Source: Rhizobium sp. NXC14 | Lineage (GTDB): Bacteria; Pseudomonadota; Alphaproteobacteria; Rhizobiales; Rhizobiaceae | Reading direction: 5' to 3' | Length of the DNA: 64,000 bases | Assembly (NCBI RefSeq): GCF_002117485.1 | Contig: NZ_CP021030.1 | Location: 4,430,224-4,494,223 of the forward strand | Part shown: positions 37,178 through 48,250 of the stretch, one piece after another | Layout: each line of letters starts with the position of its first letter | Numbering within the stretch: the first letter of the stretch is position 1 | The notes under the pieces: model-generated | What the model saw: only the letters and a program-made list of their open reading frames with translations | What the model was told of the DNA's origin: nothing | The model's database searches: none | Program-made: the position numbers and the translations under genes

Positions 37178-38566
37178 ATGTTGAATCGCATAGACTGGAC
37201 AGGAACGCAGCCGCCGAAAGCCACGGAGAAGGGCATCTGGGGGTGGATGTTCTTCGACTGGGCGGCGCAGCCTTTCTTCACCGTGGTCACCACCTTCATT
37301 TTCGGGCCTTATTTCGTTTCGCGCCTGACCGATGATCCGGTGTCGGCCCAGACGACGTGGAGCAACATGGCGACGATCTCCTCAGTGATCATCGCCGTGC
37401 TGTCGCCCGTTCTCGGCTCGATCGCCGACCAGTCCGGCGCGCGCAAACCGTGGATCGGGTTCTTCGCCATCATCAAGATCGTCAGCCTCTTCTGCCTTTG
37501 GTTTGCAGCCCCGGGTTCGCCTGTCCTCTACCCCGTGATGTTCATGATCCTCGCCTCGATTTCGGCCGAGTTTTCCATTGTCTTCAATGATTCGATGATG
37601 CCGCGGCTGGTCGCCAAGCACGAGGCGGGCAAGCTCTCCAACACCGCCTGGGGGCTTGGCTATCTCGGCGGGATGATCGTGCTGATTGCCGTCGTCACGC
37701 TATTGGCGGCCGACCCGGAAAGCGGCAAGACCATTCTCGGCCTCGATCCACTTTTCGGCCTCGACCCCAGGACCGGCGAGGACGCGCGCATCACCGGGCC
37801 GATCTCGGCCGTCTGGTACCTGATTTTCATCCTGCCGATGTTCTTGTTCACACCCGATGTCGGCAGAGGCCTGCCCTTCGGCACCGCCATCCGCGCCGGC
37901 CTGCGGGAACTGAGAAACACGCTCGGTGAACTCGGGGAACGCCGCGGCATCCTGAAATTCCTCATCGCCCGCATGATCTACCAGGACGGCGTCAACGGCC
38001 TGTTGATCCTCGGCGGCGTTTTCGCCGCCGGCATGTTCGGCTGGGCGACGATCGAGATCGGCCTCTACGGCATCATCCTCAACGTCGTTGCGATCTTCGG
38101 CTGCCTGATCGCCGGACGGATCGACAAAGGCGTCGGCTCCAAGATAACCGTCGTCATCAGCCTCACCATGCTGCTTCTCGCCACCATCGGCATCATCTCG
38201 ACCGGGCCCGGTTACACCCTGTTCGGCCTGATGCCGCTGCCGACGGCCGATTCCGGCGGCCTCTTCGGCACCGCCGCGGAAAAGGCCTATATCCTTTACG
38301 GCCTGCTGATCGGGCTCGCCTTCGGGCCGGTGCAGGCCTCATCGCGCTCGTATCTCGCCCGCAGCGTCAGCCTTGAGGAAGCCGGACGCTACTTCGGCAT
38401 CTACGCGCTTTCGGGGCGCGCCACGAGCTTCATGGCGACGCTGCTCTTCTCGCTGGTGACTTATCTGAGCGGATCGGCGCGGCTCGGAATGGCAACGCTG
38501 ATCCTGTTTCTCGCCGGCGGGCTGGTGCTGCTGATCCGCACGCCCTATCCGGCCGATCGCGCCTGA
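37178..38566 (+). CDS. MFS transporter, UMF1/Atg22-like
   Basis: This membrane protein of about 462 aa has twelve predicted helices and the UMF1 family signature near the N-terminus (KGIWGWMFFDWAAQPFFTVVTTFIFGPYF), resembling fungal Atg22 vacuolar amino-acid effluxers. LAFGPVQASSRSYLARSVSLEEAGRYFGIYALSGRATSF near residue 375 is also characteristic. Substrate is unknown; an amino-acid role would fit the adjacent glutamate dehydrogenase but is inference. The frame is open from a GTG at 37151 that overlaps the gdh stop (GTGA). ATG 37178 with AAGGAG close upstream and TTG 37181 are alternatives. It converges on purH. Confidence 0.87.
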   Translation: MLNRIDWTGTQPPKATEKGIWGWMFFDWAAQPFFTVVTTFIFGPYFVSRLTDDPVSAQTTWSNMATISSVIIAVLSPVLGSIADQSGARKPWIGFFAIIKIVSLFCLWFAAPGSPVLYPVMFMILASISAEFSIVFNDSMMPRLVAKHEAGKLSNTAWGLGYLGGMIVLIAVVTLLAADPESGKTILGLDPLFGLDPRTGEDARITGPISAVWYLIFILPMFLFTPDVGRGLPFGTAIRAGLRELRNTLGELGERRGILKFLIARMIYQDGVNGLLILGGVFAAGMFGWATIEIGLYGIILNVVAIFGCLIAGRIDKGVGSKITVVISLTMLLLATIGIISTGPGYTLFGLMPLPTADSGGLFGTAAEKAYILYGLLIGLAFGPVQASSRSYLARSVSLEEAGRYFGIYALSGRATSFMATLLFSLVTYLSGSARLGMATLILFLAGGLVLLIRTPYPADRA

Positions 38567-38583
38567 CAATATTCCCGCGCGCC

Positions 38584-40200
38584 TCAGTGCCGGAAATGGC
38601 GCATGCCGGTGAAGACCATCGCCACGCCGTGTTCGTCGGCGGCGTCGATGACCTCCTGGTCTCGCATCGAACCGCCCGGCTGGATAACGGCTGTCGCCCC
38701 TGCGGCGATCATCGACAGAAGACCATCGGCAAATGGCAGGAAGGCTTCGGAAGCAACCGCCGAGCCGTGCGTCATCGGCGCCGAGAGACCGAGCGCCTTG
38801 GCGGCCTCTTCGGCCTTCAGCGCGGCAATGCGGGCGGAATCTACCCGGCTCATCTGGCCGGCCCCGATTCCGGCCGTCTGGCCGTTCTTGGCATAGACGA
38901 CGGCGTTCGATTTGACATGCTTGCCGACCTTGAAGGCGAACTTCATATCATCGAGCTCCTGCGCCGTCGGTGCGCGGCGGGTGACGACCTTGAGCTCCAG
39001 ATCCTCGACCATGCCGTTGTCGCGGCTCTGGACGAGCAGACCGCCCGAAACGGTCTTCGCCGTCAGGCCCGGGGCGCGCGGGTCGGGCAGGCCGCCGGCG
39101 GATAGCAGCCGCAGGTTCGGCTTGCGGGCGACGATCGCCTTCGCCTGCTCCGTTACCTCAGGGGCGATGATGACCTCAGTGAAGAGCTTGACGATTTCCT
39201 CGGCCGTTTCGGCGTCCAATATCCGGTTGAGCGCGATAATGCCGCCGAAGGCAGAAACGGAATCGCAGGCGAGCGCCCGCTGATAGGCTTCGACTAGGCT
39301 CGCACCGGTGGCGACGCCGCAGGGATTGGCATGTTTGATGATCGCGCAGGCGGGCGCCTTTTCCGGCAGGAACTCGGCGACGAGTTCATAGGCGGCATCG
39401 GTGTCGTTGATATTGTTATAGGAGAGCTGCTTGCCCTGTAGAAGGAGAGCCGTCGAAACACCTGGGCGCTTCTCGCCCGTGACGTAGAAGGCAGCCTTCT
39501 GGTGCGGATTTTCGCCGTAACGCATCTCTTCCTTCAGCGCGCCGCCAATGACGCGGTGGCGGGGCGTGTCGATCGCCAGCGCTTCGGCGAACCAGTTGGA
39601 AATCATGGCATCATAGGCCGCGGTACGGGCATAGGCCTTGGCGGCCATGCGCTGGCGGAAGGCATAGGCGGTCTTGCCGTCATCCGCCGAAAGCTGCTCC
39701 TTGAACTCGGCATAATCGTCGGGATCGGTCAGGATGGTCACATAGGCATGGTTCTTGGCCGATGCCCGGATCATCGCCGGACCGCCGATATCAATATTCT
39801 CGACGGTCGTCGGATAGTCGCCGCCAGCCGCCCGCACCTCTTCGAAAGGGTAGAGGTTGATGACGGCAAGATCGATGCCCTCAATGCCGTGCTTCCTCAT
39901 CGCTTCCTGGTGTTCGCCGTCGTCACGGATCGCCAGCAGGCCGCCATGCACCGTCGGATGCAGCGTCTTGACGCGCCCATCCATGATCTCAGGAAAGCCG
40001 GTGACCTCGGAGACGTCGGTGACATCAAGACCGGCGGCGGCGATAGCCTTGTAGGTGCCGCCGGTTGACAGCAGACGCACGCCTCTTTCGGACAATGCCC
40101 GGGCGAGCTCGACGATGCCGGTCTTGTCGAAGACGGAGAGGAGCGCGGTCTTGATTTCGACCTTGTCCGGGGCGGGGATCTTCTTGGAAATGACGGCCAT
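38584..40200 (-). CDS. purH: Bifunctional AICAR transformylase / IMP cyclohydrolase PurH
   Basis: PurH performs the last two steps of IMP synthesis: formyl transfer from 10-formyl-THF to AICAR, then ring closure. The 538-aa length is normal. The N-terminal MGS-like cyclohydrolase domain is clear ([32 protein letters not shown], residues 18-50; [13 protein letters not shown]), as is the transformylase domain ([14 protein letters not shown] near residue 287 with the catalytic Lys-His; [19 protein letters not shown] near 485). The C-terminus is [11 protein letters not shown], the conserved end. No other pur gene is adjacent. Confidence 0.97.
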   Translation of the reverse strand: MAVISKKIPAPDKVEIKTALLSVFDKTGIVELARALSERGVRLLSTGGTYKAIAAAGLDVTDVSEVTGFPEIMDGRVKTLHPTVHGGLLAIRDDGEHQEAMRKHGIEGIDLAVINLYPFEEVRAAGGDYPTTVENIDIGGPAMIRASAKNHAYVTILTDPDDYAEFKEQLSADDGKTAYAFRQRMAAKAYARTAAYDAMISNWFAEALAIDTPRHRVIGGALKEEMRYGENPHQKAAFYVTGEKRPGVSTALLLQGKQLSYNNINDTDAAYELVAEFLPEKAPACAIIKHANPCGVATGASLVEAYQRALACDSVSAFGGIIALNRILDAETAEEIVKLFTEVIIAPEVTEQAKAIVARKPNLRLLSAGGLPDPRAPGLTAKTVSGGLLVQSRDNGMVEDLELKVVTRRAPTAQELDDMKFAFKVGKHVKSNAVVYAKNGQTAGIGAGQMSRVDSARIAALKAEEAAKALGLSAPMTHGSAVASEAFLPFADGLLSMIAAGATAVIQPGGSMRDQEVIDAADEHGVAMVFTGMRHFRH

Positions 40201-40234
40201 GAACCTTCTCCGTTCGGGCTTCGGGAGATATCCG

Positions 40235-40280
40235 CTAGAGCATGAGGCCGAAAAGTATGCGCGGCTTTCGGACGAGCTGC
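40235..40280. repeat. Degenerate rhizobial palindromic repeat upstream of purH
   Basis: TAGAGCATGAGGCCGAAAAG at 40236 and the partner CTTTCGG at about 40265 form an imperfect palindrome like the 'AGAGCATGA...CCGAAAA...TTTTCGG' elements common between rhizobial genes. It sits 35-80 nt upstream of purH and may be part of its leader. The rest of the 40201-40400 gap holds nothing else I can support. Confidence 0.4.
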
Positions 40281-40400
40281 CTTAGGGACGTTTCTTGTTG
40301 GGCGCCGCGTTAGCACAGCTTTGCCGCCACGCAAACAGCGCTGATGCTCTGCCTTTCGATTTAATCCAGGATTTGAATTTTGGCCAGCCGGCCGTCCCGT

Positions 40401-42074
40401 TTAAGCTCTACGGGACAGGAACCAGCGGATCTCGGTCTTCTCGGCCAGATTGAAATCGATCTCGATCTGATCAGAGCCGCAAATGCCGGAACTGTCGGCA
40501 AAGAAGATGTCCTCGGAAATCAGCACTTCGTTGCCGGGCGCGGTAAATAGCCAGCTCTCGCCATCCGGCGCCGTCAGTAGCACGGATTCTCTATCGCTCT
40601 GCTGCAGAACGATGGACGGATGAACATGAAAACGGGCGACGGCCTTCAGGGGCTCGTCACTTTCATATCCTTCACGCCGTATGAGCCGGTCGTGGCCTGT
40701 CACTATCGAACCTGCGGCATTGAGCGTCAGCTCGCGCTCATGCAGCACGCCGAATATCCTGAGATAACCGTCATGGCTGAGCTTGATGCTGTCGCGCCCA
40801 TCCTCCGTTTCCAGACGTTCGACCGTCACGGTTTTCACCGGCTCGGTGATCGCGTGATCGAGGAAAGGCGAGTGTGAAAAACGGCTGGATGAGGTGTCGT
40901 TGAGGATCACCGTCGAATGCGCCGCGGTCGTGCGCGCCATCTGCACGTAGCGGTGTCCGGCAAATTTCGGCGAACCGGAATTGACGATGAAGCGATGGCG
41001 GCCGGACGACATTTCGAAGGAAAGGCTGCCGGCATGCGCGGTGCGCAATGCGCCGCCCGAGGGCGGCGTGCCGGTATCGGCGATGATGACGGTCTTGCCG
41101 CCGGAAAGCCGCTGATAGCGCGACTGCGGCAAAGCCTTGAACGGCTGGCCGGCGGTCTCGTCATATCTGAGCACCGACATCAGCTCATTGGCGAGCGTCG
41201 AGGTTGCGCCGTTGAAAAGCGCCAGATCCCCATCCTGATGCCGGAAGAACCGCAAAGCCGGATACATACGGTCGATGCCGGAGATCAGCTTCTGCGGCAG
41301 ATCATGGCCGAGATTGACGTAAGTCTGTCGCAGCGGCAGCAGGTCGAGCAGCAATTCGAGGCCGATGCGCGGGTTGCGCGAAACATGGCCGCCATCCGGC
41401 AGAATCTGGCTATCGAACTGACGGTCGAGCGCCTGCGCAGCCCTCCGAAGCGTGGAGGCGCGAGCCGGCATGGCGACGGAGGCCATGGCGAGCGCGATGC
41501 GCAGCCGGAACAGCTCCAGGCCTCCGAGCGTATAGGGCGCCATGCGATGCAGGAACCTGACCTGGAAAGCCAGCGACTTCATGAACCGGCGATAAAAGCC
41601 ACGATCGGCGTTCTGCAGCACAACAGGCGAATGCGACAGCCAGGCGATGACGCGTTGGGCGGTGACGTCGGTCTCCCAGGCAATTCCTTCCATACGGCCG
41701 GCATGGATGGAAAGCCAGCTGTCGACGATGGCGCGGGCAGCCGCCGCGCTGCGTTCCGTCTTGTGCGCCCGCATGTGCCGCAGCCAGCCGAAGCTGTGCA
41801 AGCGGGTCGCAAAGGGCCGGGAGGGCAGGGTAAAGGTGAAGGGCGATTTGCCGTTCGTTTCCAGCATGCGCCCGGCCAGTAGGAAACGTCCGTTGAGAAT
41901 TTCGTCGGCCACATGCGAATCGATGCCGCGAAGATCGGTCGGGGCGACGATCAGGCGCTCGGGTGGTTTGATCGAATGGCGAATGAGCTTCAGGCGCAGC
42001 AACGCGACGCGGCGCAAGGCGCGCCGCCAAGCTTCCCGAACATACATGCTCGCAAAACGCCGACCGGACTGCAT
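40401..42074 (-). CDS. Heparinase II/III family protein
   Basis: This 557-aa protein has an alpha/alpha toroid N-terminal half (about 60-330) and a beta-sheet heparinase II/III-like C-terminal domain (about 330-550, with FEMSSGRHRFIVNSGSPKFAG and AAHSTVILNDTSSSRF). Family members are polysaccharide lyases acting on uronic-acid polymers such as heparin or alginate. No signal peptide is obvious, the substrate is unknown, and many alphaproteobacterial copies are linked to cell-envelope or exopolysaccharide work. It lies downstream of rsmB on the same strand, 205 nt away, so it may be independent. An ATG at 42047 is an alternative start. Confidence 0.85.
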   Translation of the reverse strand: MQSGRRFASMYVREAWRRALRRVALLRLKLIRHSIKPPERLIVAPTDLRGIDSHVADEILNGRFLLAGRMLETNGKSPFTFTLPSRPFATRLHSFGWLRHMRAHKTERSAAAARAIVDSWLSIHAGRMEGIAWETDVTAQRVIAWLSHSPVVLQNADRGFYRRFMKSLAFQVRFLHRMAPYTLGGLELFRLRIALAMASVAMPARASTLRRAAQALDRQFDSQILPDGGHVSRNPRIGLELLLDLLPLRQTYVNLGHDLPQKLISGIDRMYPALRFFRHQDGDLALFNGATSTLANELMSVLRYDETAGQPFKALPQSRYQRLSGGKTVIIADTGTPPSGGALRTAHAGSLSFEMSSGRHRFIVNSGSPKFAGHRYVQMARTTAAHSTVILNDTSSSRFSHSPFLDHAITEPVKTVTVERLETEDGRDSIKLSHDGYLRIFGVLHERELTLNAAGSIVTGHDRLIRREGYESDEPLKAVARFHVHPSIVLQQSDRESVLLTAPDGESWLFTAPGNEVLISEDIFFADSSGICGSDQIEIDFNLAEKTEIRWFLSRRA

Positions 42075-42279
42075 ATTCTATTGTCTATTGACCCTCGTGG
42101 TTAAGAATAGGTGAAAAGCAGCCGATTTCATCGTCCGCAATGAATTAATTCGTGACAACGTTCGAATATGCGAAAATTAGTGCATGTCATTCGAGAACAT
42201 TCCGGCGGTTTCGCAAAAAATGACGGACGCGCTGCGAGGATGTAGTGACGGGGATTCGGACGACGTGTGTGGGTTTCAG

Positions 42280-43668
42280 TCAGGTCGTTCGCCGCAGCAC
42301 CGCCGCGTAAAAGCCATCGAGGCCGGAGGCGATGCCCTCCGGCATTTTCAGCATGGTCGGAAGCGTGCGGAATTCGCCGAGCGGCGTGATCGCCGCTTCG
42401 AGGCCGGGCCAGTCGCCCGCGTTGATCGGAATGCGCTCGATCGCCTGCGTATCGGCAAGAATGCGGGCGACGACCTCCTCGCCTTCGGCCGGATCGAGCG
42501 AGCAATTGGAAAATACCAGCGTGCCGCCGGGCTTCAGCAAGGTCAGCGCATGACGCAGCAGCCGCTCCTGCAGCGCCGCCAGCCTCGCGATATCATCCGG
42601 CCCCTTGGTCCACAGCACGTCGGGGTGCCGGCGCGTCGTGCCGGTGGAAGAGCAGGGGGCGTCGAGCAGGATCGCATCGAAGCCCTCGGTCGGCTTGAAT
42701 GTCGTCAGGTCTGTCGCAACCGTTTCTGCCTTCAGGCCAAGCCGGTCGAGATTCGACCGCAGCCGTTTTAGCCGGCTTTCCGACTGATCGAGTGCGGTCA
42801 CCGTACCGCTGGCAAGGATAAGCTGCGCTGTCTTGCCGCCAGGAGCGGCACAAAGATCGGCGACACGTTTGCCCGAGAGATCGCCGAAAAGCCTGGCCGG
42901 GATGCTTGCCGCCGCATCCTGCACCCACCAGACACCGTCGTCGAAGCCCTCGAGCGAAGGAATTCCGCCTTCGAAGGCGGCCAACCGCACGCCGCCCGTC
43001 GGCAGGGCAACGCCGTTCAGCCGCTTTGCCCAGCCGTCGGCGTCCGATTTGACAGTCAAATCGATCGCCGCAGGCTCGAGCTGCGATTGCGAGATCGCCA
43101 GCGCCGCGTCGCGGCCATAGGCCTTTTCCAGCCGTGTGAGGAACCAGCCCGGCATCGGCGGCACCTTGGCGATCTCCTCCAGCACCTCGTCCTTTTCACG
43201 GCCGAGCCGGCGCAACACCGCGTTGACCAGCTTCGCAAAGCGGCGATTACGCGGATCTTGGTTGGCCTGCTCGACGGCAAGATCGACGGCCGAATGATCC
43301 GGCACGTCGAGATAGAGGATCTGAGCAGCCGCGATTGCCAGAACATGGTGCAAGGCGCGCGCGCCCTCCGGTAGCGGCGATTCCAGCAGCGAGGCAATTG
43401 CAGCGTCGATGCGCGGCAGATGGCGCAGCGTCGTATTCAGAATGGCGCGGACAAGGGCGCGATCGCTCTCGCCAAGAGCCTTATAGGCCGGATTGCCGTG
43501 TTCATGGTCGAGAGCGCCATCGAGCGGCAGCTTGCGGTCGACGACGGCAGCCAAGATTTTTGCTGCCGTCGCCCGGGCCTGCAGGCCCGGCTTGGTCGGC
43601 GCCGATCGGTCAGCGAAAGGTTTCTGTTTGCGGAATGGCTTTTTCGTGCCGTCTGAATTCAAGACCAC
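42280..43668 (-). CDS. rsmB: 16S rRNA (cytosine967-C5)-methyltransferase RsmB family
   Basis: RsmB methylates C967 of 16S rRNA using S-adenosylmethionine. The 462-aa protein has the N-terminal NusB-like RNA-binding domain (about 30-160) and the Rossmann methyltransferase domain. SAM motif: [15 protein letters not shown] (about 265). Catalytic cysteines: [16 protein letters not shown] (about 337) and [13 protein letters not shown] (about 390), the two-cysteine layout of RNA m5C enzymes. Its ATG lies 10 nt inside the htpX 3' end, so the two are translationally coupled. It could also be called a RsmB/NOP-family protein, as the exact target base is not provable here. Confidence 0.92.
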   Translation of the reverse strand: MVLNSDGTKKPFRKQKPFADRSAPTKPGLQARATAAKILAAVVDRKLPLDGALDHEHGNPAYKALGESDRALVRAILNTTLRHLPRIDAAIASLLESPLPEGARALHHVLAIAAAQILYLDVPDHSAVDLAVEQANQDPRNRRFAKLVNAVLRRLGREKDEVLEEIAKVPPMPGWFLTRLEKAYGRDAALAISQSQLEPAAIDLTVKSDADGWAKRLNGVALPTGGVRLAAFEGGIPSLEGFDDGVWWVQDAAASIPARLFGDLSGKRVADLCAAPGGKTAQLILASGTVTALDQSESRLKRLRSNLDRLGLKAETVATDLTTFKPTEGFDAILLDAPCSSTGTTRRHPDVLWTKGPDDIARLAALQERLLRHALTLLKPGGTLVFSNCSLDPAEGEEVVARILADTQAIERIPINAGDWPGLEAAITPLGEFRTLPTMLKMPEGIASGLDGFYAAVLRRTT

Positions 43669-44615
43669 GGACCTTTTGGCGGTTGCGAACCACCGCGACC
43701 CGTATTCGGAACAGAGCGCGATTTGCGCGACGGATTAGCAGCACGCACCGGTCCCGTCGAGACATTCATGCCGCTTTGCGCCATCTCCTGCAGCGCGGCA
43801 ATACGGTTTTCCGTGTTCGGGTGGGTGGAAAACAGATTGTCCATGCGTTCGCCGGAGAGCGGATTGATGATGAACATATGGGCCGTCGCCGGATTGCGCT
43901 CGGCATCCTCATTCGGCACATGGGCCGCGCCGCGGGCGATCTTTCCAAGTGCGGAAGCGAGCCAGAGCGGATTGCCGCAGATTTCGGCGCCGCGGCGATC
44001 GGCCGAATATTCGCGCGTGCGGCTGATCGCCATCTGCACCAGCATGGCGGCGAGCGGTGCGACGATCATGGCGACGAGGACGCCGATGAAACCGAGCGGA
44101 TTATTGTTGTTGTCGCGGTTGCCGCCGAAGAAGAAGGCGAAGTTGCCGAGCATCGAGATCGCGCCGGCAAGCGTTGCCGTGATCGTCATGGTCAGAGTGT
44201 CGCGGTTCTGGATATGGGCGAGCTCATGCGCCATCACACCGGCGACCTCCTCGGGAGACAAGGCAGCGAGCAGGCCGGTCGAGGCGGCAACGGCGGCATT
44301 TTCGGGATTGCGGCCGGTGGCGAAGGCATTCGGTTGCGGGCTGTCGTAGAGATAGACCTTCGGCATCGGCAGGCCGGCATTACGGGCGAGATCGCGCACG
44401 ATCGCAAAGAATTCCGGTGCGTTGCGTTCATCGATCTCCTGCGCGCGATAAGCCGCAAGCACCATGCGGTCGGAGTTCCAATACGAGAAAAAATTCATGC
44501 CGGCGGCAATGAGAAAGGCGATCATCATGCCGCCCCGACCGCCGATCAGAAAGCCGACAAACATGAAAAGCGCCGTCATGAAGGCAAGCAACATGGCAGT
44601 GCGAACGAGGTTCAT
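43659..44615 (-). CDS. htpX: Zinc metalloprotease HtpX
   Basis: HtpX is an inner-membrane M48 protease that degrades misfolded membrane proteins under envelope or heat stress. From ATG 44615 (TTGGAGATTCGC upstream) it has 318 aa. Two N-terminal transmembrane helices (about 5-45), the zinc motif [15 protein letters not shown] (about residue 130), a second pair of membrane segments after it, and the distal Glu region [12 protein letters not shown] (about 207) are all present. The tail is Pro/Ser/Arg-rich. It overlaps rsmB by 10 nt. The conserved rhizobial neighbour SDHAF4-like gene is divergent. Confidence 0.95.
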   Translation of the reverse strand: MNLVRTAMLLAFMTALFMFVGFLIGGRGGMMIAFLIAAGMNFFSYWNSDRMVLAAYRAQEIDERNAPEFFAIVRDLARNAGLPMPKVYLYDSPQPNAFATGRNPENAAVAASTGLLAALSPEEVAGVMAHELAHIQNRDTLTMTITATLAGAISMLGNFAFFFGGNRDNNNNPLGFIGVLVAMIVAPLAAMLVQMAISRTREYSADRRGAEICGNPLWLASALGKIARGAAHVPNEDAERNPATAHMFIINPLSGERMDNLFSTHPNTENRIAALQEMAQSGMNVSTGPVRAANPSRKSRSVPNTGRGGSQPPKGPWS

Positions 44616-44725
44616 TGCGAATCTCCAACTCCGATTTCGGCGTCGCAAGCTTTCAATCCCGGCGACCGCGCATTATGATTTGGTTATCCACCCGCCATTT
44701 TCAATATTTCCGGCAGGAGAAGGCC

Positions 44726-44950
44726 ATGCAGGAAGCCGATAACGACAATAGCCAAACGCCGACGGCCGAGGGATCGGAGCCGCCGCGCAAGGTGCTGTCC
44801 CCGGCGGCCCAACGTGCGCTTGCCGAGGCTGAAGAACGACGGAAGAACCGGAAGCCGCTGGAGCTGCCACCTGAGATCGGCGGCCGCGGCGGCGCCGAGC
44901 CTGCGCGCTTCGGCGATTACGAGATCAACGGCCGGGCGATCGATTTTTGA
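44726..44950 (+). CDS. DUF1674 / SDHAF4-like small protein
   Basis: This 74-aa protein starts at ATG 44726 with AGGAGAAGGCC upstream. The C-terminal block IGGRGGAEPARFGDYEINGRAIDF (about residues 51-74) is the DUF1674 signature shared with mitochondrial SDHAF4, an assembly factor that helps insert FAD into succinate dehydrogenase. The N-terminal half is charged and low complexity. The role in bacteria is by homology only. It is divergent from htpX; the 110-nt gap between them holds the two promoters. Confidence 0.85.
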   Translation: MQEADNDNSQTPTAEGSEPPRKVLSPAAQRALAEAEERRKNRKPLELPPEIGGRGGAEPARFGDYEINGRAIDF

Positions 44951-45067
44951 TTCGGCGCGGGGAGCCAGAGCGCCACTCAAAAGCAACGGCATTTCCCGCG
45001 CGGAAAAATAAGACCGCTCCAACAAAGGAGCGCTTCAGGCTGCTGCCAAACCCCTGCAAAACCCGCG

Positions 45068-45186
45068 ACGTCATCCTCGGCCTTGTGCCGAGGATCTACC
45101 CACGTCCAATTAGGCATCTGCAAATAAATGCTTTCCTGTCAAACAATTGCAGTGGTCAGATGCTCGGCACAAGGCCGAGCATGACG
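45068..45186. repeat. Inverted intergenic repeat between the DUF1674 gene and acsA
   Basis: Two palindromic arms face each other: 45068-45096 (TCATCCTCGGCCTTGTGCCG and onward) and 45158-45186 (the inverted form with GCTCGGCACAAGGCCGAGC). Each arm has its own hairpin (CCTCGGC/GCCGAGG). The type recurs in rhizobial intergenic space. It fills most of the 293-bp gap before the acsA 3' end. The acsA transcript runs into it, so it may act as a transcript end. No ORF is credible here. Confidence 0.65.
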
Positions 45187-45243
45187 GAGGGGAGTTTGTG
45201 AACAAACTGAAGCCGCTCCAATAAGAGGGAACGGCCTTGTTGT

Positions 45244-47199
45244 TTAAGCGGTCACCTTGTTCTGCCGGTTGGCGATCAGATCGTCGACGACAGCCGGATC
45301 GGCAAGCGTCGAAGTGTCGCCGAGGGCACCGAAATCGTCCTCGGCGATCTTGCGCAGGATGCGGCGCATGATCTTGCCGGAACGGGTCTTCGGCAGGCCG
45401 GGCGCGAACTGGATCTTGTCGGGCGCGGCGATCGGGCCGATTTCGGCGCGCACATGTTTCACCAGTTCCTGGCGAAGCGTGTCCGAACCATCGTGACCGG
45501 CCATCAGCGTCACATAGCAATAGATGCCCTGGCCCTTGATCGCATGGGGATAGCCGACGACCGCCGCTTCCGAAACCAAATTGTGCGAGACGAGGGCAGA
45601 CTCAACCTCCGCCGTTCCGAGCCGGTGGCCGGAGACGTTGAGCACGTCGTCGACGCGGCCGGTGATCCAATAATAGCCGTCCGCATCGCGCCGGCAGCCG
45701 TCACCGGTGAAGTACTTGCCCTTGTAGGTGGAGAAATAAGTCTGGATGAAGCGGTCATGGTCGCCATAGACCGTGCGCATCTGGCCCGGCCAGCTGTCGG
45801 CAATGCAGAGATTGCCGTCTGCAGCTCCTTCCAGCACCTTGCCTTCATTGTCCACCAGCTCAGGCTTGACGCCGAAGAACGGCGTCGTCGCCGAACCCGG
45901 CTTGAGGTCGGTGGCGCCCGGCAGCGGCGTGATCATGTGGCCGCCGGTTTCCGTCTGCCACCAGGTATCGATGACCGGGCAGCGCTTGTCTCCGACGACA
46001 TTGTAATACCATTCCCAGGCTTCCGGATTGATCGGTTCGCCGACCGTGCCGAGCAGGCGCAGCGAAGAGCGGGAGGAGCGCGTGACGAATTCGTCGCCGG
46101 CGCCCATCAGCGAGCGGATCGCCGTCGGCGCCGTGTAGAAGATGTTGACCTTGTGCTTGTCGATCACTTCCCAGAAACGGCCCTGATCCGGGAAATTCGG
46201 CACGCCCTCGAACATCAGCGTGGTCGCGCAGTTGGCGAGCGGCCCATAGACGATATAGGAGTGACCGGTGACCCAGCCGACATCGGCCGTGCACCAGTAG
46301 ACATCGCCGTGATGATAGTCGAAGACATATTCATGCGTCATCGATGCATAGACGAGGTAACCGCCGGTCGTGTGCAGCACGCCCTTCGGCTTGCCGGTCG
46401 AACCTGAGGTGTAGAGGATGAACAGCGGATCTTCCGCCTTCATCTTCACCGGCGGGCATTCCGGCTTCACCGTAGCGATCTCCTGGTGATACCAGAGGTC
46501 GCGGCCCGGCGCCCAGCCGGTCTTTCCGCCGGTGCGGCGCACCACCAGAACCTTGCTGACACGAACATGCTGGCGGGCGGCGATATCGATCGCCTTATCG
46601 GTATTGTCCTTCAGCGGCACCGGCTTGCCGCCGCGCACGCCTTCGTCGCAGGTGATGACGAAGGTGGATTCACAGTCGACGATACGCCCGGCCAGAGCCT
46701 CGGGCGAAAAACCGCCGAAGACGACCGAATGCACCGCGCCGATGCGCGCACAGGCGAGCATCGCATAGGCTGCCTCAGGGATCATCGGCATGTAGATGGT
46801 GACGCGATCGCCCTTCTTGACGCCGTGCTTCTTCAACACGTTCGCCGTCCGGCAGACATGCTCGTAGAGCTCGTTATAGGTGATCTTCTTATCGACGTAG
46901 GGGTTATCGCCTTCCCAGATGATCGCCACCTGGTCGCCATTCGTCTTCAGATGGCGGTCGATGCAATTGTAGGAGACGTTGGTCTGGCCGTCTTCGAACC
47001 ATTTGATCGAGACCTTGCCGGTAAAGGAGGTGTTCTTGACCTTGGTATAAGGTTTGAACCAGTCGATCCGCTTGCCGTGCTTGCCCCAGAATTTGTCCGG
47101 GTTTTCAATGCTTTCCTCGTACCATTTCAGGTATTTATCCTTATCGATCAGGGCGCGCGCCTTTACCGGCTTCGTGACCGGATAGATCTTCTCCGACAT
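45244..47199 (-). CDS. acsA: Acetyl-CoA synthetase
   Basis: AcsA activates acetate with ATP and CoA through acetyl-AMP. The 651-aa protein starts [30 protein letters not shown] at ATG 47199, with AGGAGGAG upstream; the frame reaches 47214 but that start is weaker. Motifs: [11 protein letters not shown] (about residue 266, P-loop), [10 protein letters not shown] (about 416, acetate/AMP site), [31 protein letters not shown] (hinge and core A8), and [12 protein letters not shown] near 610 with the lysine that protein acetyltransferases modify. Divergent from the DUF1013 regulator gene. Confidence 0.96.
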   Translation of the reverse strand: MSEKIYPVTKPVKARALIDKDKYLKWYEESIENPDKFWGKHGKRIDWFKPYTKVKNTSFTGKVSIKWFEDGQTNVSYNCIDRHLKTNGDQVAIIWEGDNPYVDKKITYNELYEHVCRTANVLKKHGVKKGDRVTIYMPMIPEAAYAMLACARIGAVHSVVFGGFSPEALAGRIVDCESTFVITCDEGVRGGKPVPLKDNTDKAIDIAARQHVRVSKVLVVRRTGGKTGWAPGRDLWYHQEIATVKPECPPVKMKAEDPLFILYTSGSTGKPKGVLHTTGGYLVYASMTHEYVFDYHHGDVYWCTADVGWVTGHSYIVYGPLANCATTLMFEGVPNFPDQGRFWEVIDKHKVNIFYTAPTAIRSLMGAGDEFVTRSSRSSLRLLGTVGEPINPEAWEWYYNVVGDKRCPVIDTWWQTETGGHMITPLPGATDLKPGSATTPFFGVKPELVDNEGKVLEGAADGNLCIADSWPGQMRTVYGDHDRFIQTYFSTYKGKYFTGDGCRRDADGYYWITGRVDDVLNVSGHRLGTAEVESALVSHNLVSEAAVVGYPHAIKGQGIYCYVTLMAGHDGSDTLRQELVKHVRAEIGPIAAPDKIQFAPGLPKTRSGKIMRRILRKIAEDDFGALGDTSTLADPAVVDDLIANRQNKVTA

Positions 47200-47428
47200 G
47201 GAACTCCTCCTCATGGGACATGCGACGGACCGCGAGCTATCTGGGCCCGAACTTCAAATCACGGCGATTCATAGCAGTTCGCATCGCCACGGCAATTAGA
47301 CAAAGGTCATTTGATTTCGGAAGAATTGCAATTCTGCGACAGTCCGGTTATATAGCGCCATATTTCCCGGACATTGTGGTGACAATCCACGGACCGCGAC
47401 CGGCGCGGACGATAGAAGGACTATATCC

Positions 47429-48130
47429 ATGGCTCAAACATTGCTCATGCCGAAGGCGACTGCCATCTGGCTTGTCGACAACACGGCGCTGTCTTTCGAT
47501 CAGATCGCGCAGTTCTGCAAACTGCACCCGCTCGAAGTCAAAGCCATCGCCGACGGCGAAGCCGCGCAGGGCATCAAGGGTCTCGACCCGATCTCGACGG
47601 GACAGCTTTCCCGCGATGAGATTGCTCGTGCCGAAGCCAACCCGAACCACAAGCTGAAGCTTTCCGAACCGAAGGTGCGCGTGCCGGAATCCAAGCGCCG
47701 CGGCCCGCGTTACACGCCGGTCTCCAAGCGTCAAGACCGCCCGAACGCCATTCTCTGGCTCGTCCGCAACCATCCGGAGCTGAAGGACGCGCAGATTTCG
47801 CGCCTCGTCGGCACGACGAAATCGACGATCGAGCAGATCCGCGAGCGCACCCACTGGAACTCCGCCAACCTGGCGCCGATGGATCCGGTCACGCTCGGCC
47901 TCTGCAGCCAGATCGACCTCGACATGGAAGTGGAAAAGGCCGCCAAGGGTCGTCCCCTGCCGACCGCCGCCGAGCTGGGCGCAACGCTGCAATCGGCGCA
48001 GGAGACCGAGCGCCTGACCCCGAGCTACGAGCGCGAAGAGGAAAAGGAAATCGACGCCGACGCCGTTTTCCGCAAGCTGAGCTCGCTGCGCTCGGCCCCG
48101 AAGGACGAAGACGAGGAAGACCAGTACTGA
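47429..48130 (+). CDS. DUF1013 family regulator (TrcR-like)
   Basis: This 233-aa soluble protein belongs to DUF1013, an alphaproteobacteria-specific family that current family naming calls cell-cycle transcriptional regulator TrcR; I give that name with caution. A helix-turn-helix-like part is visible at about residues 15-45 (WLVDNTALSFDQIAQFCKLHPLEVKAIADGE) and another at about 105-135 (WLVRNHPELKDAQISRLVGTTKSTIEQIRERTHW). The C-terminus is very acidic. It is followed by a strong terminator, so it is monocistronic. It lies between the divergent acsA and the converging prpE-type gene. Confidence 0.85.
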   Translation: MAQTLLMPKATAIWLVDNTALSFDQIAQFCKLHPLEVKAIADGEAAQGIKGLDPISTGQLSRDEIARAEANPNHKLKLSEPKVRVPESKRRGPRYTPVSKRQDRPNAILWLVRNHPELKDAQISRLVGTTKSTIEQIRERTHWNSANLAPMDPVTLGLCSQIDLDMEVEKAAKGRPLPTAAELGATLQSAQETERLTPSYEREEEKEIDADAVFRKLSSLRSAPKDEDEEDQY

Positions 48131-48150
48131 GAGACCGGCCCCCTCATTGC

Positions 48151-48178
48151 AAAACCCCGCCGACCGGCGGGGTTTTTT
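48151..48178 (+). terminator. Intrinsic terminator after the DUF1013 gene
   Basis: A perfect 11-bp stem AAAACCCCGCC / GGCGGGGTTTT with loop GACC is followed by a T run. Strong, and close to symmetrical, so it could also help end the opposing transcript. Confidence 0.9.
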
Positions 48179-48250
48179 ATTGGGTATTGACCATTCCTTT
48201 GCATGTCGCGCAAAGCCGTAACGTCAACAGGACTAATCCGAGAGCTTAAT

